64,000 nucleotides of DNA, from positions 1,736,001-1,800,000 of the forward strand of contig NZ_CP162553.1 of the NCBI RefSeq assembly GCF_040939785.1, given 5' to 3'. Positions 53,085 to 64,000 of the stretch are shown piece by piece. The position numbers and the translations under genes are program-made. How positions within the stretch are numbered: the first letter of the stretch is position 1; each line of letters opens with the position of its first letter. Source of the stretch: Bradyrhizobium lupini (lineage in GTDB: Bacteria; Pseudomonadota; Alphaproteobacteria; Rhizobiales; Xanthobacteraceae). The notes under the pieces are model-generated. The model was given only the letters and a program-made list of their open reading frames with translations. It did no database searches and was not told the DNA's origin.

Positions 53085-53297
53085 TCACGCCGCGGCGGGT
53101 CTCTCCCACGCCGTGGCCTCGACGCCGTCCTCGTCTTGTTGCGCATTGCACGCGTCGAAATGCGCCTTGAGTTCGACTTCGGCGAGATGTTCGAAATGTT
53201 CGGCCTGGCCGAGCAGTTCCCAGCTCTGGAGCGGCCGGTAGGCGGCCTGCTGACGACAGAGGGACGCTAGCGCGCGGTAGCGACGTACGTTGTCCAT
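53085..53297 (-). CDS. small helical protein (70 aa), paralogue of 63667-63876
   Basis: From ATG 53297 (MDNVRRYRALASLCRQQAAY) the protein continues RPLQSWELLGQAEHFEHLAE and a polar tail. The pattern NVRRYR-(I/L)ASL-RQ-AA-RP-QSW-LL-QA---E--A--EL is shared with the gene at the right end of the window. It is a frequent Bradyrhizobium small-protein family of unknown function. A GGAAC-N15-CGTT element at 53412-53435 on this strand has a spacer one base short and is only a weak promoter candidate. Confidence 0.75.
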   Translation of the reverse strand: MDNVRRYRALASLCRQQAAYRPLQSWELLGQAEHFEHLAEVELKAHFDACNAQQDEDGVEATAWERPAAA

Positions 53298-53576
53298 GAG
53301 ACCCTCCCTCGCATTCACAGAGCTTATTGCCCTTATTTGCGTCAGGGCGATGGCGGTTGTGCAAAAGATTTGCTGCGCCCGCCGCGCGCTTGACTCGCTT
53401 GTTTCTAGGCAAACGCGTATCGAGGCGAAAGTTCCAATCAGCGCGGACTCAACGCTTCGGACCTTACCGCAGGCCAAGGCTAGGGTTGTGGGTCATCCTC
53501 GTATATCTGCAGTGCAAAGGGGCACGCCCTGGCACACCCCATTACGGTGCCGGCTCGCCCGCCTGTATCCGGCAGT

Positions 53577-54313
53577 CTACCGGATGAGCGCGGGCTCACC
53601 GGCACGCATTGTCTGCGCCGAACTATGTTGCAGCATCGGAACCCTGCCGGCTTCCGCAGCGGCGCGGATGGCCGCGATGTTGCCGGCATAGTCCGCACTG
53701 CTCTTGCCGCGAAACACGGCGGAGCCCGCTACAAGCGTATCGGCGCCCGCAGCGGCCACGGCGGCGGCATTGTCGCGCGTGATGCCACCGTCAACCTCGA
53801 GTCGGATCGGCCGGTCGCCTATCATGCTTCGAATACGCCCGATCTTCTCGAGTTGGGATTCGAGGAAGGACTGGCCGCCAAAGCCCGGATTGACCGTCAT
53901 CACCAGGACGAGGTCGAGGCGATCGAGCACATATTCGATCGTGCTTTCGGGGTCGCGGGACACAGGCTGACGCCGGCTTTCTTGCCGAGCGCGCGGATGG
54001 CCTGGAGCGAGCGATCGAGGTGCGGACCGGCTTCGGCATGCACCGTGATGACATCCGCGCCGGCCTTCGCGAACGCTTCGAGATAGGGATCGGCGGGCGC
54101 GATCATGAGATGCACGTCGAACATTTTCTTCGTCAGCGGCCGGATCGCCCTGATGACGTCCGCGCCATAACTGATGTTCGGGACGAAATGCCCGTCCATG
54201 ACGTCGCAGTGAATCCAGTCGGCACCCGCCGCATCGATCGCCACGATCTCCTCGCCGAGGCGGGCGAAATTCGCAGCCAGGATTGACGGCGCGATGAGGA
54301 TTTCTCTCGTCAT
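53577..54313 (-). pseudogene. cbbE (rpe): ribulose-phosphate 3-epimerase with apparent frameshift
   Basis: Frame one (54313 to about 53952) encodes [34 protein letters not shown] with catalytic Asp and His/Asn, [15 protein letters not shown] and [11 protein letters not shown]. After that the frame continues only in another phase: [30 protein letters not shown] and [14 protein letters not shown]. The break is at the run GGGG (plus strand 53949-53952), where one C (minus strand) appears missing. The intact enzyme (about 245 aa) interconverts ribulose and xylulose 5-phosphate. Either the gene is broken or the assembly has an error; a real break could be tolerated if another rpe exists. It is coupled to cbbX (4-nt overlap). 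Confidence 0.85.
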
Positions 54314-55245
54314 GGCTTCGCACTCCCCTGCGCGTCCGCACCGCCGCTGAAGACGCGGCTCGCCAGGACGTCCATGGGATCGATCGTTTCGAGGTCGGCG
54401 ATATCGAGCATGCGGTCGAGATCGGACACCAGCCGATCGGCCTGCCGCAGGCGGATGCGGTCGACGGCGTTGCGGATCGAGCGCGCATTGGAGAAGAACG
54501 GCTGGGTCCGACGTAGCGCGATGTATTTCTCGAACGCCTCGCGCGCCGCCGCCGAGAGGCGATAACCCCGTTCCTTCAGCATCAGCTCGGCGATGACGAG
54601 CAGCTCGGCTTCCGCATAGTCCGGAAAGTCGATGTGATGCGCGATCCGCGAACGGAAGCCGGGATTAGAGGCAAAGAAGCTCGTCATCCGCTCGCCATAG
54701 CCGGCAAGGATCACGACGAGGTCCTCGCGCTGGTTTTCCATCACCTGGAGCAGGATCTCGATCGCCTCCTGGCCGTAGTCGCGCTCGTTGTCGGGACGGT
54801 GCAGATAATAGGCCTCGTCGATGAACAGCACGCCGCCCATCGCCTTCTTCAGGATCTCCTTGGTCTTCGGCGCGGTGTGGCCGATATACTGGCCGACCAA
54901 ATCGTCGCGCGTCACCGAGATCACCTGCCCGCGCCGCACGAAACCGAGGCCGTGCAGGATCTTTGCCATGCGCAGCGCGACCGTCGTCTTGCCGGTGCCG
55001 GGATTGCCGGTAAACGACATATGCAGCGTCGGTGGCGACGAAGCCAATCCCGCACGCTGCCGGATACGTTCGATCAGCAAGAGCGACGCGATCTGGCGCA
55101 CGCGGCTCTTCACCGGCTTCAATCCGATCAGCTCCTGCTCGAGCTGCTGCAGCGTGCCCGTGATTCCAGCCTCTTCGGCCTCCTTGCGGAGATCGAAACT
55201 GGTCTCGCCGGGCTCAGTGGTCATGGCGTGGGGAACATCCAGCAT
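54310..55245 (-). CDS. cbbX: RuBisCO activase-type AAA+ protein CbbX
   Basis: CbbX is the red-type RuBisCO activase that removes inhibitory sugar phosphates from CbbL using ATP. The 311-aa protein has Walker [17 protein letters not shown], Walker [16 protein letters not shown], pore-loop region [19 protein letters not shown] and sensor motifs LAGYGERM and [15 protein letters not shown]. The start is taken at ATG 55245 ([18 protein letters not shown]); ATG 55224 is an alternative. It lies 98 nt downstream of cbbS and overlaps the rpe start by 4 nt, as expected for a cbbLSXE unit. Confidence 0.95.
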   Translation of the reverse strand: MLDVPHAMTTEPGETSFDLRKEAEEAGITGTLQQLEQELIGLKPVKSRVRQIASLLLIERIRQRAGLASSPPTLHMSFTGNPGTGKTTVALRMAKILHGLGFVRRGQVISVTRDDLVGQYIGHTAPKTKEILKKAMGGVLFIDEAYYLHRPDNERDYGQEAIEILLQVMENQREDLVVILAGYGERMTSFFASNPGFRSRIAHHIDFPDYAEAELLVIAELMLKERGYRLSAAAREAFEKYIALRRTQPFFSNARSIRNAVDRIRLRQADRLVSDLDRMLDIADLETIDPMDVLASRVFSGGADAQGSAKP

Positions 55246-55343
55246 CGGCACCTCGAAGAAAAAGGGCTTCGCCGCGGGGGAGCGGCGAAGCAGTGGTCCG
55301 CCAAGGAAACGGAGCAGGAGTGCTCCGCGCGGAGGAGAATGAC

Positions 55344-55751
55344 TTAGGTTGGTGCGTGCGCGAGCTGCCGGCGCACGGTGGTGTAGCGGATCGCGCGTCC
55401 GCTCACCTCCTGCCGCACCAGCTCGAACTCGGCTTCCTGCGGCGGGCGGTTGACGATGAACGAGATCCGCACCGATTCCCAGCCATGGCTGGAGTCGAAG
55501 CCGCTGAGGCGGATGTATCGGTCGCCATACACTCTGCGGCATTCGGCGAGCTCCATCATCACGCCGGCGGCGTCCTGGAGATCGAACATCGGCAGGCCCC
55601 ACATCTCCCAATAGGTGTTGCGGGGATGCGGATCGTCGGTGAACTCGATGTTCACCGCCCAGCCGTTGGTCAGGCAATACTGCACCTGCTTGGTGATCTG
55701 GTCGTCGGTCAGATCGGGCAGGAATGAGAAGCAGCCTTGGGTCAGCTTCAT
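55344..55751 (-). CDS. cbbS: RuBisCO small subunit (form IC)
   Basis: The 135-aa protein starts at ATG 55751 ([20 protein letters not shown]). Conserved small-subunit features include [36 protein letters not shown] and [11 protein letters not shown]. The C-terminal extension after the core is typical of red-type form IC/ID subunits, which lack the green-type beta-A/beta-B loop. It lies 11 nt after the cbbL stop and assembles with CbbL into L8S8. Confidence 0.96.
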   Translation of the reverse strand: MKLTQGCFSFLPDLTDDQITKQVQYCLTNGWAVNIEFTDDPHPRNTYWEMWGLPMFDLQDAAGVMMELAECRRVYGDRYIRLSGFDSSHGWESVRISFIVNRPPQEAEFELVRQEVSGRAIRYTTVRRQLAHAPT

Positions 55752-55762
55752 GTCAAATCTCC

Positions 55763-58338
<2,576 letters not shown>

Positions 58339-58352
58339 GACAAATCCTCCTG

Positions 58353-60374
58353 TTATTGCTTGCCGGCGCGGGCCATCGCCCGCCGGGCGGCTTCCGCAAC
58401 GCCTTGCGGCGTGATGCCGAATTCGCGGTAGAGCACCGGGGCCGGCGCCGAAGCGCCGAAGCCGCGCATGCCGACGAATTCGCCCTCGGTTCCGATCCAG
58501 CGGTGCCAATCGCCGACGACTGCCGCCTCGATGCCAACCCGCGGCGCGGTGCCGAGCACAGCGGCGCGGTAATCCTCCGGCTGCTCCTCGAACAACGCGA
58601 AGCAGGGCGCGGAGACCACGGCCGCACGGACGTGCTCGGTAGCGAGCAGGCGGGCCGCCTCCAGCGCAATAGACACTTCCGAACCCGTTGCGATGAGCGT
58701 CACGTCGCGGCCACCGTCCGGCGAAACGATCAGATAGGCGCCGCGTGCGACGCGGTTCCTCCCGCGGACATCGCTGCGGAAGGTCGGCAGCGCCTGACGG
58801 GACAGGCACAGCACGGAGGGACGATTTTCAGCTTGGAGCGCGCAGTCCCATGCTTCCAGCGTCTCAACCGCGTCGGCCGGCCGGAAAACAAGCAGGTTCG
58901 GAATGACGCGGAGCGCTGCGAGATGCTCGACCGGTTGGTGCGTGGGGCCGTCCTCACCGAGGCCAATGGAGTCATGGGTCATCACATGAATGACGCGGAT
59001 CCGCATCAAGGCCGCAAGGCGGATCGCCGGCCGGCTGTAATCGGAGAACGCGAGGAAGGTGCCGCCATAGGGAATGAAGCCCCCGTACAGCGCGAGGCCG
59101 TTCATCGCGGCCGCCATGCCATGCTCGCGGATGCCGTAATGGATGTAATCGCCGGCGAACGCGTCGCGCTTGACCGGGGTCTGCGCCTTGGCATGCGTCA
59201 GGTTCGAATGCGTGAGATCCGCCGAGCCGCCGACAAATCCGGGAATCGTCTCGGCGATGCCGTCGAGCACCTGTTGCGACGCCTGCCGCGTCGCGAGCTT
59301 CGGACGCTCGGTGGCAAAGCGCTCGCGCAATTTCGCCGAGGCCTGGGCATAGGCGTTCGGCAGGGCAACCGCCTTGCCCTCGATAAACAGGTCGCGCTGC
59401 TCGGGCGTCGCGCATTCATAGCGATCGAGCCAGGCGAGACGCTCGACCTGCCCGCGCTGCCCGATCATCCGCCATGCTTTCAGGATCGTGACAGGCACCA
59501 CGAAGGGCTGATAGTCCCAGCCGAGCGTTCGCCGCGCCGCGGCCGTCTGCTCCGTGCCGAGCGGCGCGCCATGCGCCTTCTCGGTGCCCTGACGATCCGG
59601 CGCGCCGAAGCCGATGATGGTGCGGCAGGCGATCAGCGACGGTCTTGTGCTCTCACGCTCCTCGGCAATCGCCTGCGCAACTGCTTCGGGATCGTGCCCG
59701 TCAACACCGCGCACCGACCAGCCGGAGGCAGCGAAGCGCGCGAGCTGGTCATCGGAGGTCGCAAGCGAGGTCGGGCCGTCAATGGATATGCCGTTGTCGT
59801 CGAACAGCACGATCAGGCGGCCCAGCCCGAGATGCCCGGCGAGCGAGATCGCTTCCTGGCTGATGCCTTCCATCAGACAGCCGTCGCCGGCGATGACGTA
59901 CGTGAAATGATCGACGAGGCCGTCGCCATGTTGCGCATTGGCCATGCGCTCGGCGAGTGCCATGCCGACCGCGGTCGCAATCCCCTGCCCCAGCGGACCG
60001 GTCGTCGTCTCGACGCCCGGCGTATGGCCATATTCCGGATGGCCCGGCGTCTTCGAGCCCCATTGCCGGAACGCCTTGATGTCATCGAGGCTGACGTCGC
60101 CGCCGGTGAGATGGAGCAATGCATAGAGCAGCATCGAGCCATGGCCCGCCGACAGCACGAAGCGATCGCGATCCGGCCAATGGGGGTGAGCCGAGTCGAA
60201 TTTCAGGAAGCGCGAGAACAGCACGGTGGCGACATCGGCCATGCCCATGGGCAGTCCGGGGTGGCCGGACTGCGAAGTCTCGATGGCGTCGACCGCGAGG
60301 AAGCGGACGGCGTTGGCGAGATCGCTATGCGATACCGCCGTGAGGTCAGCGTCGGCGTGGACGGAGATGTTCAT
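58353..60374 (-). CDS. cbbT: transketolase
   Basis: This ThDP-dependent enzyme of 673 aa transfers two-carbon units in the regeneration phase. The ThDP motif [20 protein letters not shown] is seen, with [12 protein letters not shown] completing metal binding. The N-terminal His motif is [18 protein letters not shown]. The middle domain has [20 protein letters not shown], and the C-terminal domain ends in [16 protein letters not shown]. It lies between cbbP (16 nt) and cbbA (14 nt), both co-directional. Confidence 0.96.
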   Translation of the reverse strand: MNISVHADADLTAVSHSDLANAVRFLAVDAIETSQSGHPGLPMGMADVATVLFSRFLKFDSAHPHWPDRDRFVLSAGHGSMLLYALLHLTGGDVSLDDIKAFRQWGSKTPGHPEYGHTPGVETTTGPLGQGIATAVGMALAERMANAQHGDGLVDHFTYVIAGDGCLMEGISQEAISLAGHLGLGRLIVLFDDNGISIDGPTSLATSDDQLARFAASGWSVRGVDGHDPEAVAQAIAEERESTRPSLIACRTIIGFGAPDRQGTEKAHGAPLGTEQTAAARRTLGWDYQPFVVPVTILKAWRMIGQRGQVERLAWLDRYECATPEQRDLFIEGKAVALPNAYAQASAKLRERFATERPKLATRQASQQVLDGIAETIPGFVGGSADLTHSNLTHAKAQTPVKRDAFAGDYIHYGIREHGMAAAMNGLALYGGFIPYGGTFLAFSDYSRPAIRLAALMRIRVIHVMTHDSIGLGEDGPTHQPVEHLAALRVIPNLLVFRPADAVETLEAWDCALQAENRPSVLCLSRQALPTFRSDVRGRNRVARGAYLIVSPDGGRDVTLIATGSEVSIALEAARLLATEHVRAAVVSAPCFALFEEQPEDYRAAVLGTAPRVGIEAAVVGDWHRWIGTEGEFVGMRGFGASAPAPVLYREFGITPQGVAEAARRAMARAGKQ

Positions 60375-60390
60375 CGGATCCTCCCCTCGT

Positions 60391-61266
60391 TCACTTCAGG
60401 TTTCGCTTACGCTCGATCAGCTGCATGATCAGCGGCGTCAGGATCAGCTGCATCGCAAGATCGAGTTTCGCGCCGGGACAAACGATCGAATTGGCACGCG
60501 ACATCCAGCTTTGCGGCAGCATCGAGAGCAGATAGGGGAAGTCGATGCCGCGCGGGTTCTTGAAGCGGATCACGACCATCGACTCGTCCGGCGTCGGGAT
60601 CCAGCGCGCGATGAACGGATTGGAGGTGTCCACCGTCGGCACACGCTGGAAGTTGATGTCGGTCTCGGAAAATTGCGGGCAGATGTAGTGGATGTAATCG
60701 GGCATCCGCCGCAGAACGGTGTCGGTAACGGCCTCGGTCGAATAGCCTCGCGCACTGCGGTCGCGGTGCAGCTTCTGGATCCATTCGAGATTGATAACGG
60801 GCACGACGCCGATCTTGAGGTCGGCATAACGCGCGACGTTGACCTTGTCGGTAACGACAGCACCGTGCAGGCCCTCGTAGAACAGAAGGTCGGAGCTCTC
60901 CGGCAGCCGTTTCCATTCGGTGAAGGTGCCGGGTGCGGCGCCATGCAGCGCGGATTCCTCGGCGTCGTGGACGTAGTGCCGCGTCGTCGCCGTGCCGGTC
61001 TCGCCATAGTCGCGGAACGCCCGCTCCAGCTCCTCGAACAGATTGGTCTCGGGGCTGAAATGGCTGAAATGCCTGTTGCCGCGATCGGCCTCCTTCGCCA
61101 TCTGCGTGCGCATTTCCGCGCGATCGTAGCGATGGAAGGCGTCGCCTTCGATGTAGGCGGCGTTGACCTTCTCGCGGAAGAAGATCTGCTCAAAGGTCTT
61201 CTTGACCGACGTGGTGCCGGCGCCGGAAGAGCCGGTGATGGAGATGATCGGATGCTTCCTGGACAT
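60391..61266 (-). CDS. cbbP: phosphoribulokinase
   Basis: This enzyme phosphorylates ribulose 5-phosphate to the RuBisCO substrate. The 291-aa class I proteobacterial type has a modified P-loop [32 protein letters not shown] and the catalytic region [31 protein letters not shown] lies in the C-terminal part. It is allosterically controlled by NADH/AMP in the family. It is 13 nt downstream of cbbF. Confidence 0.96.
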   Translation of the reverse strand: MSRKHPIISITGSSGAGTTSVKKTFEQIFFREKVNAAYIEGDAFHRYDRAEMRTQMAKEADRGNRHFSHFSPETNLFEELERAFRDYGETGTATTRHYVHDAEESALHGAAPGTFTEWKRLPESSDLLFYEGLHGAVVTDKVNVARYADLKIGVVPVINLEWIQKLHRDRSARGYSTEAVTDTVLRRMPDYIHYICPQFSETDINFQRVPTVDTSNPFIARWIPTPDESMVVIRFKNPRGIDFPYLLSMLPQSWMSRANSIVCPGAKLDLAMQLILTPLIMQLIERKRNLK

Positions 61267-61279
61267 CGGGGCGCCTCGC

Positions 61280-62317
61280 TCAGAGCCGGAAGAAGCCGCG
61301 CCGCGCGAACAGCGGTGCGGAGACGCTGGCGACCAGCAAGGGATCGCAATGCAGTTCCTCGACGCGCTGCACCTCGTTGTTCGAACCCATGATCAGCGGC
61401 ACGCGTTGATGCAGGCTCTGCGCCGAGAGTTCGAGGATACGCTCGCGCCCGGTCGAAGCCGAGCCGCCGGCCTGCTCGACGATGTAAGCCATCGGGTGCG
61501 CCTCGTAGACGAGGCGCAGGCGGCCATCGCCATAGCCGGGCCGTGAATCGGAGGGATAGAGGAACACGCCGCCGCGGGTAAGGATGCGATAGGCCTCGGC
61601 CACCAGCGAGCCGACCCAGCGCATGTTGAAATTGTGGTTGGCCTGCCCTTCCACACCGGCGAGGCATTCGTCGACGAAGGCGCGCACCGGCTGTTCCCAA
61701 TGCCGGCGGTTCGAGGCGTTGATCGCGAACTCCTCGCAGGTCTCGGAGATTTGCACGGCGCTACGCGCGAGACGGAAGCAACCGGACCCGCGGTCAAGCG
61801 TGAAGATGTCGACGCCCTCGCCGAGCGTCAGCACCAGCGAGGTCTGCGGGCCGTAGGTGACGAATCCCGCCGCGAGCTGCGCCGAGCCGCGCTGATGGAA
61901 GGCGAGCGCGAGATCGTCGGGCGCGGGCAGGATCGAGAAGATCGTGCCCACGGTCATGTTGATGTCGATATTGGAGGAGCCGTCGAGCGGATCGATCGCG
62001 ACGCAGATCTTCGCCGCGCGGTCACCGATCTGCGGTTCACGCATCTCCTCCGACGCCAGTGCCGCGATCGGCAGCTTGCCGAGACAGCGGCGCAGGATCG
62101 CATCCGCCTGCACGTCGAGATCGCGCTGCACGTCACCGTCGCTGTTGCGGCCGGTGGTCAGGCCCGACGCATCCGCAAGGTCTCCCGTGGCGATAAGATC
62201 GGCGATCTCGATCGCGGCCGCCGCGATGGCATCGACCGCGGCCGCTACGGCCAGCGCATGCGGCGCCGTCTCGGAATACCGCTGAAGGTGGTCGTCCAGC
62301 CTGAGTTGCCCGGTCAT
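61280..62317 (-). CDS. cbbF: class I fructose-1,6-bisphosphatase
   Basis: This enzyme of 345 aa removes phosphate from fructose 1,6-bisphosphate (and often sedoheptulose 1,7-bisphosphate). The metal-binding signature is [29 protein letters not shown] supplies further metal ligands, and [20 protein letters not shown] with [15 protein letters not shown] forms the substrate side. It is the first gene of the cbb operon and divergent from cbbR, with the promoter/operator region in the 120 nt between them. Confidence 0.96.
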   Translation of the reverse strand: MTGQLRLDDHLQRYSETAPHALAVAAAVDAIAAAAIEIADLIATGDLADASGLTTGRNSDGDVQRDLDVQADAILRRCLGKLPIAALASEEMREPQIGDRAAKICVAIDPLDGSSNIDINMTVGTIFSILPAPDDLALAFHQRGSAQLAAGFVTYGPQTSLVLTLGEGVDIFTLDRGSGCFRLARSAVQISETCEEFAINASNRRHWEQPVRAFVDECLAGVEGQANHNFNMRWVGSLVAEAYRILTRGGVFLYPSDSRPGYGDGRLRLVYEAHPMAYIVEQAGGSASTGRERILELSAQSLHQRVPLIMGSNNEVQRVEELHCDPLLVASVSAPLFARRGFFRL

Positions 62318-62412
62318 CTGCGTCCATCCCTTTGCAGGCGCCGCATCCAGTTCCCTCCTCGCTGGAGGTCGGTGCGGTCAGTGCCAACAACGACGAGATT
62401 GACAGGGGCGGC

Positions 62413-62438
62413 TTAATAAGGAAAATTTCTATTCATAA
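62413..62438. promoter_or_regulatory. candidate CbbR operator / cbb control region
   Basis: An AT-rich island in GC-rich DNA contains TTAATAA (62413-62419) and TTCATAA (62432-62438). On the minus strand these read as TTATGAA and TTATTAA, spaced 19 nt apart (about two helical turns). CbbR sites typically hold TNA-N7/8-TNA or T-N11-A elements. The element abuts the cbbR start codon, which suggests autoregulation together with activation of cbbF. The exact site is inference. Confidence 0.45.
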
Positions 62439-63409
62439 TGAGCGCCAAAGAATTATCTTATAATGTCCATTCGGCGGCACAGCTCCGGCATCTCACGATC
62501 CGGCAGCTTCGCTCGCTTGCGGCGCTCTCGGCAAAAGGCAGCGTCACGGCAGCCTCGACCCAGCTCGGCCTGACGCAGCCGGCCGTGACCCAGCAATTGC
62601 GCCAGCTGCAGGATCTCGCCGGACTGCCGCTGCTGCAGCGGACCGGCGACGGCATGCTGCTGACGGAAGCCGGCAAGGAGGTGCTGGCGCTCGCCGAGCG
62701 CGTCGAGGCCGCAATCGCGGACTGCCAGGGTTCGCTCGACCTGCTTGCGGGGCGAACCGGCGGCACGGTGCATCTCGGCGCGGTCTCGACCGCGAAATAT
62801 TTCGTGCCGCACGCGATCGCGGCATTCTCGAAGCGGTATCCGAAGATCGAGATCAAGCTCACGGTCGGCAATCGCGAGGAGATCCGCGGGGCCATGCACG
62901 GCTACGACCTCGACTTCGCGGTGATGGGTCGGCCACCGGCCGATGTCAGCGTCGACGTCCGGCAGCTCGGGCGCAATCCGCACATCATCGTCGCGCGCAA
63001 GGGGCACTGGCTGGAGAAGGATTCCGGCCTCAACCTCACCGACCTCGTGCACGAGACCTTCCTCACCCGCGAGCCCGGCTCGGGGACGCGGACACTGATG
63101 GAAGGCATGTTCCAGAGGTCGGATCTTGAGCCGATCATCGGCATGGAGATGAGCAGCAACGAGACCATCAAGCAGGCGGTCATCGCCGGGCTCGGCATCG
63201 CCTTCATCTCGGCCCACACCGTGGCGCACGAGCTCACCGAGGGCCGGCTGATCGTGCTCGACGTCGCGGGCCTGCCGATCGTGCGGCAATGGTACGTGAT
63301 CCGCCGCAGCGACAAGGTGCTGTTGCCGCCGGCGCAGGCGATGTTCGATTTCTTGGGATCGGAGGGGTCGAACTATCTTCCCGACGTGCCCGAATTCGGC
63401 GCGCGATAG
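62438..63409 (+). CDS. cbbR: LysR-type transcriptional regulator of CO2 fixation
   Basis: The 323-aa regulator has an N-terminal winged HTH (LTIRQLRSLAALSAKGSVTA then ASTQLGLTQPAVTQQLRQLQ) and a C-terminal effector domain (VHLGAVSTAKYFVPHAIAAF through IAGLGIAFISAHTVAHEL). It senses metabolites such as RuBP or NADPH in the family. The divergent position to cbbF is the standard CbbR layout. The start at ATG 62438 leaves a 120-nt shared control region. It ends 11 nt before a possible small gene on the other strand. Confidence 0.94.
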   Translation: MSAKELSYNVHSAAQLRHLTIRQLRSLAALSAKGSVTAASTQLGLTQPAVTQQLRQLQDLAGLPLLQRTGDGMLLTEAGKEVLALAERVEAAIADCQGSLDLLAGRTGGTVHLGAVSTAKYFVPHAIAAFSKRYPKIEIKLTVGNREEIRGAMHGYDLDFAVMGRPPADVSVDVRQLGRNPHIIVARKGHWLEKDSGLNLTDLVHETFLTREPGSGTRTLMEGMFQRSDLEPIIGMEMSSNETIKQAVIAGLGIAFISAHTVAHELTEGRLIVLDVAGLPIVRQWYVIRRSDKVLLPPAQAMFDFLGSEGSNYLPDVPEFGAR

Positions 63410-63420
63410 CCCGTCGAAAT

Positions 63421-63513
63421 TCAGCCCATCAGCTTCATCGCGACCGTAGCCGCGAGAATGACGATGATCTGGAGCAGGCGCTCGGTCGTGAAGATGCGGT
63501 TGAAGGTGGTCAT
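63421..63513 (-). CDS. possible 30-aa membrane peptide
   Basis: ATG 63513 to the stop at 63421 reads MTTFNRIFTTERLLQ then IIVILAATVAMKLMG. The last 15 residues form a hydrophobic helix. A weak purine-rich SD (CGGGGCAAG) precedes the ATG. The size and pattern resemble very short membrane peptides sometimes annotated in Bradyrhizobium, but the call rests only on open frame and hydrophobicity. Confidence 0.35.
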   Translation of the reverse strand: MTTFNRIFTTERLLQIIVILAATVAMKLMG

Positions 63514-63666
63514 CGCTTGCCCCGGCCGAATTGGGATGTCTCGGTCGGGACGTTGCTAGCACAGACGGGCGACGAGATAACTCCGTAATCGCCCCGTGTT
63601 TTCCGTGCACGACCCGACGACCGGCCCTTCGGCGGGCCTGCGCAAGGCCGCGCCGATGGTTAACGA

Positions 63667-63876
63667 TCAGGCCGCGCGTGTAGGGGCGTAGTCCATCCGC
63701 GCGGCGAAATAGGCTTCCAGCTCCAGCAGCGCCCGCGCTTCCCAATCCTTCGCCTGCTCGAGCAGCGACCAGCTCTGGTCCGGGCGGAATGCAGCGGTCT
63801 GGCGATAGAGCGATGCGATACCGCGGTAGCGGCGCACGTTCTCCAAGATGGCGTGACCGGTGATTTGGCCGTTCAT
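63667..63876 (-). CDS. small helical protein (69 aa), paralogue of 53085-53297
   Basis: From ATG 63876 (MNGQITGHAILENVRRYRGI) the sequence runs ASLYRQTAAFRPDQSWSLLE, QAKDWEARALLELEAYFAA. It shares NVRRYR, ASL-RQ, AA-RP-QSW-LL-QA and E--A--ELEA-F with the protein at 53085-53297. Both lack signal peptides and known domains. It may be one of a multigene Bradyrhizobium family. The C-terminus is MDYAPTRAA. No stress-type promoter was seen in the 124 nt upstream that remain in the window. Confidence 0.75.
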   Translation of the reverse strand: MNGQITGHAILENVRRYRGIASLYRQTAAFRPDQSWSLLEQAKDWEARALLELEAYFAARMDYAPTRAA

Positions 63877-64000
63877 GTCCGAAAACTCCCTCGTCATTCC
63901 CGAGGGAGAAATTGCGGCCAAATCTTTTTCGAAAAGTTAGCGCCGCACAGCAAGCGTGCGAATGGTTTCCGGACTGTTGCCCGCGCGCAACGTGCGCGGC

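Noticed and set aside
53412..53435. GGAAC-N15-CGTT (minus strand) before the small gene at 53085-53297
   Set aside because: The spacer is one base too short and the start codon is 115 nt away, so it is not called.

Overview
The window reads as a chromosomal segment of an alphaproteobacterium of the Bradyrhizobium type (Nitrobacteraceae). The reasons are the high-GC coding sequence with GC-rich third positions, a form IC (red-type) RuBisCO operon in the order cbbF-P-T-A-L-S-X-E behind a divergent cbbR, many HWE-type sensor kinases, a RibBX-type riboflavin gene, a soluble Nik1-like poly-HAMP kinase, and families of intergenic palindromes that I recall as common in Bradyrhizobium. The genus is an inference from gene content. 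I found no rRNA, tRNA, insertion sequence, prophage or CRISPR array.

Positions 1-31.7 kb are mostly housekeeping and metabolic genes. They comprise a REC-HWE kinase, a class III adenylate cyclase, aroC, a histidine phosphatase next to fabI, an ECF sigma factor with a membrane anti-sigma factor, a DnaJ-type chaperone, pdxH, an SDR, corA, an L,D-transpeptidase and an extensin-like protein. After these come a fatty acyl-CoA ligase, a DUF1499 protein, an MBL hydrolase, gcdH, ribBX, a CPA2 antiporter, an aminotransferase, an aldo/keto reductase, a nitronate monooxygenase-like enzyme and an emrAB efflux pair. Dispersed palindromic repeats separate several of them.

Positions 31.7-50 kb look like a stress-response neighbourhood. 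Small exported, hydrophilic or membrane proteins (PRC barrel, two DUF4142-like, PAP2, two DUF3147-like, DUF3072-like, a lysine-rich DUF6496 protein) and a thiamine-diphosphate enzyme surround two large cytoplasmic sensor kinases. One kinase is a 2095-residue poly-HAMP hybrid kinase with three receiver domains; the other is a REC-PAS-HWE kinase immediately downstream. At least ten promoter-like elements of the form GGAAC-N16/17-NGTT, the general stress sigma factor EcfG type, lie 25-60 nt upstream of start codons here, plus one at 25.7 kb. Three match GGAAC-N16-CGTT exactly. The inference is that this is part of the EcfG/PhyR regulon and that the two kinases may feed it. A decayed SDR gene with a Tat signal lies in the same stretch.

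Positions 50-53.3 kb carry a DegP-type protease, a universal stress protein and a small Bradyrhizobium-type protein whose paralogue sits at the right edge. Positions 53.6-63.4 kb hold the complete Calvin-Benson-Bassham cluster. Its last gene, ribulose-phosphate 3-epimerase, carries an apparent one-base deletion at about 53949-53952 that splits the reading frame. CbbR and an AT-rich candidate operator at 62413-62438 would control the operon.

I did not find an obviously new defence or biosynthetic system. The most distinctive items are the EcfG-type promoter set, the exactly periodic HAMP array, the frameshifted rpe, a 37-codon ORF joining sigma and anti-sigma genes through ATGA overlaps at both ends, and several short genes found by direct reading of intergenic sequence.
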